Assembly: GCA_964445575.1 (NCBI GenBank)
Contig: CAYULB010000069.1
Coordinates: 1 to 9,402, forward strand
From: WJMT01 sp964445575
GTDB lineage: Bacteria; Acidobacteriota; Aminicenantia; Aminicenantales; Aminicenantaceae
DNA: 9,402 nt
Direction of reading: 5' to 3'
Part shown: piece after piece, positions 1-5,744 of the stretch
Position numbering within the stretch: the stretch's first letter is position 1
Layout: every line of letters begins with the position of its first letter
Translations under genes and position numbers: made by a program
Notes under the pieces: generated by a model
Told to the model about the DNA's origin: nothing
Database searches by the model: none
The model's input: only the letters and a program-made list of their open reading frames with translations

Positions 1-51
1 CTAATATATTTAAATTTTAGAAAACAAATCACTTAATGTCAATCAATCCCC

Positions 52-203
52 CTAGCCGGACCTATTCATAAAAAAAACGATGTTCAATCTTTTGTTTTGC
101 TTTCAAGGATTTACATGCTTTTTACAAAAATGATAACTGAAAACCTTTTGTTTGTTTTTACTTTCATTTTAATCGCCATTTTTTTATGAATAGGTCAGGC
201 TAG
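52..203. repeat. MITE-like element with 25-nt terminal inverted repeats
   Basis: Positions 52-76 and 179-203 are reverse complements of each other over 25 nt with one mismatch (g58). Each arm reads from the outside CTAGCC, then G or T, then GACCTATTCAT, then a run of A. The arms enclose about 102 bp of A/T-rich DNA with no open reading frame. Both arms hold a TA dinucleotide near the tip (53-54 and 201-202), as expected if a Tc1/mariner/IS630-type transposase had inserted it and duplicated TA. The CTAG tips are themselves palindromic, so a true target duplication cannot be told from the inverted repeat. The right arm overlaps the stop codon of the epimerase gene. No transposase is present, so any mobility would be in trans. 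Alternative: a long-stem RNA structure or terminator for the leftward operon. The inverted repeat is seen directly; the MITE reading is inferred. Confidence 0.6.
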
Positions 204-1174
204 TCATTCAACCAGCCGTTTTTTTTATACCACTCAATGGCTTTGCTTATCCCTGTTTTAAAATCATATTGGGAGACATATCCCAATTCCAATTCAGCTT
301 TCTCTATGGACAGGGGTTTTGAATGAGCGAAAAAAGCCAGCCTGCCCATGGTAAGAGGAGCCTCCTTGTTAAAAATTTTATAACCATTTTCCAAAACAAA
401 AGCAATCATTTTTATGAAACACAAAGGAAAGGGCAGAATCGGCAAGCTGACTCCTGCTGCATCAGCGATACATCTAGAAATCTGCTTTGTTGTCATCACT
501 TCATTCCCAGCTATATGATAAATCTCTCCTCTTTTCCCTTTTTCAGCACAAAGCAAAGTCCCTTGGACAAGGTCATTGATATAAACAGGTGTTTGAAGGG
601 TTTTGCTTCCAGTTACAAAAATAAATTTTCTCCCAGCAATGGCTTTAATGAGTTTAAAAGTCCTTTCATCTCCAGGCCCATAAACCCATCCCGGCCTCAC
701 TACGGAAACATTTAAACCCTTTAGAGAAAAATCAAGGGCTTTTCTTTCTCCCCTGGATTTAGTCCGATCATACACACTTATGGGATTTTTGAGGTATTCC
801 TCTCCCACAGCTTTTCTCTCGCTCACAGCCCCTAGGACTCCAGCAGAACTAAAATGAACAACTTTTTTCACTCCGGCTTCCTGCGCAGCCTTAAAAACAA
901 CCTGGACCCCTTGTTCATTTATCCTGATAAATTCCTCTTCACCAGCTTGAGAGGCTCCCATGGATGCGGCCAGATGAAAAACCAAATCCACATCCTTTAG
1001 GGCAGCCTTTATTTTTATTGGATCCCCTATATCCCCCCAGAAAACTCGGCACAAGTTCTCTTCAGGGATCCCCCTCTTGTGCAGAAAAACACTCACTCTG
1101 TGTTTTCTGTGGATAAGCTCCCTGACCAGAGCACTTCCAATAAATCCAGAGGCTCCTGTGACTAAAACATTCAT
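200..1174 (-). CDS. NAD-dependent epimerase/dehydratase (extended SDR)
   Basis: A 324-residue protein of usual length for extended short-chain dehydrogenases that act on nucleotide sugars or related carbonyl substrates in the cytoplasm. The N-terminus has the Rossmann dinucleotide motif TGASGFIG (residues 6-13, GxxGxxG). A serine pair (109-110) and the catalytic YxxxK (Y135, K139) follow, then RPGWVYGPGD (160-169), typical of the family. The C-terminal part would form the substrate domain and does not identify the sugar. It could be a UDP-sugar 4-epimerase, a dehydratase or a reductase of the 3-beta-HSD/dihydroflavonol-reductase type. It is the third gene of the leftward glycosyltransferase operon, 40 nt after the GT4 gene, which supports a role in glycan precursor supply. 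The only Shine-Dalgarno-like sequence, GGGAG at 1187-1191, lies 12 nt from the ATG, farther than usual. The TAG stop lies within the right arm of the inverted repeat at 52-203. Confidence 0.88.
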   Translation of the reverse strand: MNVLVTGASGFIGSALVRELIHRKHRVSVFLHKRGIPEENLCRVFWGDIGDPIKIKAALKDVDLVFHLAASMGASQAGEEEFIRINEQGVQVVFKAAQEAGVKKVVHFSSAGVLGAVSERKAVGEEYLKNPISVYDRTKSRGERKALDFSLKGLNVSVVRPGWVYGPGDERTFKLIKAIAGRKFIFVTGSKTLQTPVYINDLVQGTLLCAEKGKRGEIYHIAGNEVMTTKQISRCIADAAGVSLPILPFPLCFIKMIAFVLENGYKIFNKEAPLTMGRLAFFAHSKPLSIEKAELELGYVSQYDFKTGISKAIEWYKKNGWLND

Positions 1175-1214
1175 GAATCTTTTATTCTCCCTGTCTCAAT
1201 AGACACTGAATATC

Positions 1215-2384
1215 TCAGCTTTCTTTATATCGAAGGGCCTTATTTATAATCAGCTCCATTTTTTGTTTGTATTTTGAAAATGTATATTCCCGGCGTGCCA
1301 TTTCTTTTGCTGCAGCTGCCCTTTCCCCTGCCTCATGGTTAAAAAGAGCAAACCGAATTCCCTCTGCCATATCTTCTGGCCGGGGATTCACCAAAACCGC
1401 CATTTTCTCATTCAATACTTGAGTATGGGTCCAGAGGTCAGTGGCTACTAAAGGTTTTCCTGATTTAAGATAGGAATAGATCTTGAGCGGTGTGTTCGTC
1501 CCTGAAATCCTTGGAGACACCAGCACATCCGCTAATCCTATGCACAAGGAAATTTCAGAGGGTGCAACCTGGCCTGTAAAAAAGACCCTGTTAAGAACTC
1601 CTAATTCATTGGCCTTTGCCTTCATTCTTTTTACAGAGAGGGGAGTCCCTCCAATCAGGACAAATATCACTTTTTGGTCTGTGATTCTAGCTGCAGCTTC
1701 CAGCAGAAGTTCTATCCCCTGATAGGTTTGAAAATTTCCTGTATACAAGACTATCTTATCATCCAAAGAACCAAACTCCGATCGCTTGTCCATCATTTTA
1801 CTTTCATCGGGTGAAGCGGTTTCAAAATCAAGGAAATTCTCCAAGAGAACTCCCTTTTTGTTAAAACCAGCCTCTGTTATCTGATTGTATAAATCTTTAC
1901 ATATAACGATTACGGAATGAGAATTCTTGAGTATGAACCTTTCAATCCATTTAAAAAGAACATCCATGAATTTTGATTTAGAGAAATCAAAGTTTTTGAG
2001 CTGCTGAGGAAGGCTGGAATGCATATCATAGACATGAGAAATATTCCACACTTTGGACAAGAGAACTCCTAAAAAAGCAGCTTCTTCATGAGAAAAAATC
2101 AAATCATATTTTTTTTTTACCAGCTGCCCGACAGCCTTAAAAAGCAGCAATAGGTCAAGAGGAATTTTGGCCCATGAGGGTCCTATTTTGATGTTTTGAA
2201 TACCAAACAGATTCGGAATCCTCAGAATTTCAACATTCTTGAATACTCTGTCTTCTCCCAAATGATAAGTGACCAGATCGACTTCATGCCCCAAAGAAGA
2301 CAGGGCTTTTAACCGGAAAAACACACTTATAGGAGTCCCTCGGGACTGAAAGTAAGGCTCCGGAGCCAACATAAGAATTTTCAT
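1215..2384 (-). CDS. GT4-family glycosyltransferase
   Basis: A 389-residue GT-B fold glycosyltransferase of usual length, predicted to be cytosolic or at the inner face of the membrane and to transfer a sugar from a nucleotide donor to a growing glycan or lipid acceptor. The N-terminal domain opens with MKILMLAPEP and RGTPISVFFRLKALSSLGHEVDL (split at residues 15-37), the standard acceptor-domain start of this clade. The C-terminal donor domain starts with IVLYTGNFQTYQGIELLLEA (211-230). It continues with FVLIGG (241-246) and then SGTNTPLKIYSYLKSGKPLVATD (294-316), where the K/SGKP loop replaces the more common E-x7-E form of GT4. The donor sugar cannot be read from the sequence. The start lies 5 nt after the GT2 stop with no Shine-Dalgarno sequence, so translation is probably coupled to that gene. 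An A10 run in codons 90-93 makes the gene prone to slippage. Confidence 0.9.
   Translation of the reverse strand: MKILMLAPEPYFQSRGTPISVFFRLKALSSLGHEVDLVTYHLGEDRVFKNVEILRIPNLFGIQNIKIGPSWAKIPLDLLLLFKAVGQLVKKKYDLIFSHEEAAFLGVLLSKVWNISHVYDMHSSLPQQLKNFDFSKSKFMDVLFKWIERFILKNSHSVIVICKDLYNQITEAGFNKKGVLLENFLDFETASPDESKMMDKRSEFGSLDDKIVLYTGNFQTYQGIELLLEAAARITDQKVIFVLIGGTPLSVKRMKAKANELGVLNRVFFTGQVAPSEISLCIGLADVLVSPRISGTNTPLKIYSYLKSGKPLVATDLWTHTQVLNEKMAVLVNPRPEDMAEGIRFALFNHEAGERAAAAKEMARREYTFSKYKQKMELIINKALRYKES
2109..2118 (-). repeat. A10 homopolymer inside the GT4 gene
   Basis: Ten consecutive T on the plus strand give ten A in the coding strand, encoding the end of V90 and K91-K93. Reading the frames by hand, loss of one A gives a TGA three codons past the tract (N, M, I, stop), and gain of one A gives a TGA one codon past it. 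Any slippage here would therefore truncate the protein to about 95 residues. Confidence 0.9.
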
Positions 2385-2389
2385 TTAAG

Positions 2390-3370
2390 TCAATTTGAAT
2401 GAGATTGTTCTTTCGAATCAGATTCGAATATTTCTCTAATATAATATATCCTTTTTTCAATGGATTCATGATAGGCTCGTACCAGTATCTCAGCTAAAAG
2501 CCCCAGAGTGATAAATTGAAAACCGATCACCATAAGCAGAACAGCCAACAGAAGCAAGGGCCGGTCAGCTATCCCTTGCTTCAGAATCAATCTCTGATAA
2601 GAGAGAACAATTCCAATAATGCCGCCCCCCATGCCGCTTAATAGACCAAAAATCCCAAAAATCTGGAGAGGCCTTGTGGAGTAGCTCATCAGGAATTTCA
2701 CTGTAAGAAGGTCGAGCACCACTTTTATAAACCGCGTCACGCTGTACTTTGACTGCCCATAACGTCGAGGCCGGTGATTGACCTCTACCTCTGCAATGGA
2801 TATCCCTATATTACTGGCAATGGCTGGAATAAAACGGTGCATTTCCCCGTAGAGATTGATATTCTTGACCACATCTCTTCGGAATGCCTTCAGTGTGCAG
2901 CCATAGTCATGGAGTTTGATCCGGGTTATCATGGATATGATCCAATTAGCTATTTTCGAAGGTATGCGGCGGGTCAAAAATTTATCTTTTCTCTTTTTTC
3001 TCCACCCATTAACTAGGTCATGCCCCTCTTCTATTTTGTTTATAAGCTTTTCAAAGTCATTTGGGTCATTCTGCAAATCCGCATCCAGTGTTATGACAAT
3101 ATCTCCAGAAGAATGGTCAAAGCCAGCAGAAAGAGCTGCTGTTTGTCCAAAGTTTCTTCTAAGGCTTATCACCCGGACCCCGGAATCCTGTCTCTGTATT
3201 CGAACAAGAATCTCCAATGAATTATCCGTGCTTCCATCATCTACAAAAACAATCTCATAAGTCCTTTTTAACCTTTGGCAGGCAGAAGTGATTTCCTTAT
3301 ACAGCTGTTCTAAGTTTTCCTGTTCATTGAACACAGGAATGACTAGAGAAAGGTCTAAATTATTTTTCAT
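2390..3370 (-). CDS. Polyprenyl-phosphate glycosyltransferase (GT2, GtrB/DPM1-like)
   Basis: A 326-residue family 2 glycosyltransferase of the GtrB/ArnC/DPM1 type, which moves a sugar from a nucleotide donor to a polyprenyl phosphate on the cytoplasmic face of the inner membrane. The GT-A domain has LVIPVFNE (9-16), the nucleotide-binding VDDGSTD (43-49) and the metal-binding DADLQNDP (96-103). RRNFGQTAAL (71-80) and the family signatures YGEMHRFIPA (174-183) and HRPRRYGQSKY (199-209) also appear. Two hydrophobic segments near residues 234-258 and 270-295 form the usual C-terminal membrane anchor. The sugar could be glucose, mannose, aminoarabinose or another; the sequence does not say. It is the first gene of the leftward operon and diverges from the transporter gene across 116 bp. 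The bases before its ATG show no Shine-Dalgarno sequence. Confidence 0.93.
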   Translation of the reverse strand: MKNNLDLSLVIPVFNEQENLEQLYKEITSACQRLKRTYEIVFVDDGSTDNSLEILVRIQRQDSGVRVISLRRNFGQTAALSAGFDHSSGDIVITLDADLQNDPNDFEKLINKIEEGHDLVNGWRKKRKDKFLTRRIPSKIANWIISMITRIKLHDYGCTLKAFRRDVVKNINLYGEMHRFIPAIASNIGISIAEVEVNHRPRRYGQSKYSVTRFIKVVLDLLTVKFLMSYSTRPLQIFGIFGLLSGMGGGIIGIVLSYQRLILKQGIADRPLLLLAVLLMVIGFQFITLGLLAEILVRAYHESIEKRIYYIREIFESDSKEQSHSN

Positions 3371-3385
3371 GGTCTGGGTAAATAT

Positions 3386-3470
3386 ATCATAATTTACAAA
3401 AACTGTGAAATAGAAATTTTCCAGGTTATTTAAGGCTGGATTGACTTAAATATCATTAAACTATATTATA
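3386..3470 (-). promoter_or_regulatory. Candidate promoters for the leftward operon
   Basis: On the minus strand a perfect TATAAT lies at 3470-3465 (plus strand ATTATA). Its -35 position with 17-bp spacing (3493-3488) reads TCTTCA, only 3 of 6 to consensus, and falls inside the start of the transporter gene. A start from here would give a leader of about 85-90 nt for the GT2 gene. A second -10-like TATGAT lies at 3391-3386 with a poor -35 and would give a leader of only about 9 nt. I cannot choose between them. Confidence 0.4.
3441..3469 (+). promoter_or_regulatory. Sigma-70-type promoter of the transporter operon
   Basis: TTGACT (3441-3446) and TATTAT (3464-3469) are each 5 of 6 to the -35 and -10 consensus and are separated by exactly 17 bp. 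The expected transcription start is near 3476, only about 11 nt before the ATG at 3487. No Shine-Dalgarno sequence fits in that leader, so the first gene would be read from a very short or near-leaderless message. The -10 overlaps a TATAAT on the opposite strand. Confidence 0.65.
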
Positions 3471-3486
3471 ACCCTCTGTCTAAAAA

Positions 3487-4719
3487 ATGAAGAAGATAAA
3501 GCTGCACACAAAGATATTCCTGGGGCTGGTATTTGGAATCATCGCAGGAATCATGTTCGGGGAGAAAGTCCTGATCATCGAACCCATCGGAACCATATTT
3601 TTGCACCTCATCACAATGATCGTTGTTCCTCTGGTGTTTGTTTCACTGATGCTGGGCACAGCAAGCCTGGGAGACATAAAAAAGCTGGGAAGAATCGGAG
3701 CCAAAACCGCTGTTTATTTTATCATAACCACAGTTATTGCCATCACCATCGGGCTTTTTTTGGCCAATATAATCCAACCTGGAAAAGGATTGTCTCCTGA
3801 AGTCCAAGACCAGCTGCACCGGAATTACGAAGACAAAGCCCAGGCCGGACTGGAACACATGGAAGAAAAACCTTCCCTAATAGAAGTCATCGTTAATATC
3901 GTACCAGAGAATCCAGTGAAGGCTTTTATTGATGGAAATATGCTCCAAATCATATTCATGGCCCTTCTCTTTGGTATGGTGCTGACTCTTATAAAAAAAG
4001 AGAAATCAAAATTAATCATCCAAGTCCTGGATGGACTCAATGATATTTTCATACAAGTGGTCCATATAGTCATGAAGCTGGCCCCTTACGGTGTCCTTGC
4101 CCTAAGTGCAGCTGTAGTAGGCCAGTTCGGCACAGATATCCTGGTTACTCTTCTCAAGTATTCTCTGGTGGTCCTGGGAGGACTTGCTCTGTACACCATC
4201 AGTATCAACAGCCTTACCGTCAGCCTTTTGGGCCGGGTAAGCCCTGTTCGCTTTTTTAAGGCAGTAAAAGAGGCTATCATCATTGCCTTCAGCACATCCA
4301 GCTCCATGGCCACCCTTCCTGTAGCAATGGAGAGCGTGGAAAGCATTGGAATCAAGCGGGAATATTCAAGCTTTGTGATTCCTTTAGGATCCACGGTCAA
4401 CATGGATGGCACAGCTCTTTATCAAGGAGTCTCAGCCGTTTTCATAGCTCAAATCTATGGGATCCAGTTGGGAATCACTGGACAGGTCACCATCGTGCTC
4501 ATGGCAGTCCTCTCCTCAATCGGAGCCGCAGGTGTCCCCATGGCTGGAATCATAGCCCTGGCACTGGTATTGAAACAGTTGGGAATCCCCCTTGAAGGCA
4601 TAGCTCTTATCCTGGGAGTGGAAAGGCTTCTGGACATGGTCAGGACAAGCACCAACGTCATCGGAAATATGGCCTGTTCTGTGGTCATTCAGCAGCTTGA
4701 AGAAAAAGGAAACAAATGA
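3487..4719 (+). CDS. Dicarboxylate/amino acid:cation symporter (DAACS, glutamate/aspartate type)
   Basis: A 410-residue inner-membrane secondary transporter of the GltPh/GltP/DctA family, with typical length and hydrophobic pattern. Visible landmarks are the serine-rich HP1 hairpin AFSTSSSMATLPV (267-279) and the TM7 cation motif NMDGTALYQGV (305-315). The HP2 region SSIGAAGVPMAG (343-354) and the TM8 substrate motif DMVRTSTNVIGN (383-394) follow. Aligned by hand with GltPh, D383 matches the amino-group ligand D394 and R386 matches R397, which binds the substrate side-chain carboxylate, so an acidic substrate such as glutamate, aspartate or a C4-dicarboxylate is likely. N394 stands where GltPh has the sodium ligand D405; DctA-type members, as I recall, also have Asn here. 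The start is secure: an in-frame TAA lies two codons upstream (3481-3483), and the next Met (M23) would remove the first membrane segment. It overlaps the radical SAM gene by 4 nt. Confidence 0.93.
   Translation: MKKIKLHTKIFLGLVFGIIAGIMFGEKVLIIEPIGTIFLHLITMIVVPLVFVSLMLGTASLGDIKKLGRIGAKTAVYFIITTVIAITIGLFLANIIQPGKGLSPEVQDQLHRNYEDKAQAGLEHMEEKPSLIEVIVNIVPENPVKAFIDGNMLQIIFMALLFGMVLTLIKKEKSKLIIQVLDGLNDIFIQVVHIVMKLAPYGVLALSAAVVGQFGTDILVTLLKYSLVVLGGLALYTISINSLTVSLLGRVSPVRFFKAVKEAIIIAFSTSSSMATLPVAMESVESIGIKREYSSFVIPLGSTVNMDGTALYQGVSAVFIAQIYGIQLGITGQVTIVLMAVLSSIGAAGVPMAGIIALALVLKQLGIPLEGIALILGVERLLDMVRTSTNVIGNMACSVVIQQLEEKGNK
4705..4719 (+). promoter_or_regulatory. RBS plus ATGA stop/start overlap
   Basis: AAAGGA at 4705-4710 sits 5 nt before the ATG at 4716, and this ATG overlaps the transporter's TGA stop as ATGA. 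It is the only well-placed Shine-Dalgarno sequence I see in the window. It supports translational coupling of the radical SAM gene to the transporter and fixes its start. Confidence 0.75.
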
Positions 4720-5693
4720 ATCTGTTCAAATATTGGGCCCGGCTGTTGAGAATCTACTATCACTTTCGCAGAAATTCGATCCGTCTTCCTTACCTTCCCA
4801 TAAGGTTGTGGATAGAAGCCACCAGTTTGTGCAACTATCGCTGCATCATGTGTCCCAACAAAGAGCTAAAAAAACAGGATAAAGGCTACATGGAATTTGA
4901 CCTTTATAAAAAAATAATAGATGAGGCGAAGGACTTTGTTTTTGACATAAATTTGGCTCATAGGGGAGAGTCCCTTTTGCATCCTCAACTGTATAAAATG
5001 ATTTGCTATGCAAAAGAGAACCACCTTTTTACCAAACTCCATACCAACGGCTCTCTGCTCACAGAGGAGATGTCCCGCAAAATCATACACTCGGGACTGG
5101 ACCGGCTTTCTTTTTCCTTTGACGGTTTTCAAAAAGAAACTTATGAAAAAATAAGAAAAGGCGGAGATTTCAACAATACTATTAAAAACATCAAAAGATT
5201 TTTGGAGATAAAAAAATCACTCCGCTCTAAAAAACCGGAAACAGTCATAGAAGTCATCAATTTTGACAATTTCTCTCTATCCCGGCTGGAAAAAGAAAAG
5301 GAAAAATTCAAAAATAGATTTAAAGGACTCCCGCTCAACAGTTTTGTGAGTAAAGAACTGCACAATTGGGCGGGAGAAATTGAAAACAAAGGAAGCACAA
5401 ACAAATATTCAAAATGTCCTTTTCCCTGGAATGCCATGGTCATTTTCTGGGACGGAAAAGTTCTTCCCTGCACCCAAGATTTTTTTGGTTATTACCCTGT
5501 GGGAAGCGTCAATGAAAAGTCCTTGAAACAAATATGGAACAGCAGCAGTTTAGTCAAACTCAGAGAAAAACTTGTTAGGAAAGACATAGAGGATCTCAAA
5601 GCCTGTTCCAACTGCGACAGAGTCTGGAGAAAAAAATTCATGGGGGTCCCTAAAGAATATCTATGGGAATTTATTACCAAAAAAATGCCGTGA
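4716..5693 (+). CDS. Radical SAM protein with short SPASM domain, function unknown
   Basis: A 325-residue radical SAM enzyme. The [4Fe-4S]/SAM motif is CNYRCIMC (C39, C43, C46; CxxxCxxC). The usual GGE-type SAM contact appears as RGESLLHP (83-90), followed by LHTNGSLL (108-115) and LSFSFDG (131-137). The C-terminal part has the SPASM layout: C234-PFPW, then DGKVLPC (C252), G263, the IWN motif (273-275) and CSNC (C297, C300). That is four auxiliary cysteines rather than the seven of full SPASM domains, enough for one extra iron-sulfur cluster. The family includes peptide and carbohydrate modifying enzymes, and proteins of this shape often lie in polysaccharide loci, but the substrate is unknown. 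It is probably cytoplasmic and oxygen-sensitive, which suggests an anaerobic or microaerobic host. A sulfatase-maturase role is unlikely, because the neighbouring sulfatase-like protein lacks the Cys/Ser to be matured. Confidence 0.88.
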   Translation: MNLFKYWARLLRIYYHFRRNSIRLPYLPIRLWIEATSLCNYRCIMCPNKELKKQDKGYMEFDLYKKIIDEAKDFVFDINLAHRGESLLHPQLYKMICYAKENHLFTKLHTNGSLLTEEMSRKIIHSGLDRLSFSFDGFQKETYEKIRKGGDFNNTIKNIKRFLEIKKSLRSKKPETVIEVINFDNFSLSRLEKEKEKFKNRFKGLPLNSFVSKELHNWAGEIENKGSTNKYSKCPFPWNAMVIFWDGKVLPCTQDFFGYYPVGSVNEKSLKQIWNSSSLVKLREKLVRKDIEDLKACSNCDRVWRKKFMGVPKEYLWEFITKKMP

Positions 5694-5744
5694 CAGATAA
5701 GATTACTTCTATGAATTCAGCTCAAATTCATTATTGATAGTATC

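Noticed and set aside
1..51. Possible end of a gene at the left edge of the window
   Set aside because: I checked the minus strand by hand and every frame meets a stop within this stretch; the plus strand shows no recognisable coding sequence either. It is too short and A/T-rich to call.
323..715. 130-codon open frame on the plus strand
   Set aside because: It lies antisense within the epimerase gene, whose frame has clear SDR motifs, and its translation resembles no protein family. The same applies to the other open frames opposite or inside the seven genes.
3404..3423. TGTGA half-site resembling a CRP operator between the divergent operons
   Set aside because: The second half (TCACA at the right spacing) is absent, so it is likely chance in A/T-rich DNA.
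5712..5730. 6-bp inverted repeat (TGAATT and AATTCA around 7 nt) before the sulfatase-like gene
   Set aside because: It is short and A/T-rich, with no T run after it for a terminator and no second copy to suggest an operator.
5711..5737. Tiny open frame with ATG at 5711 in the gap before the sulfatase-like gene
   Set aside because: It has only eight codons, no Shine-Dalgarno sequence and no recognisable leader-peptide features.
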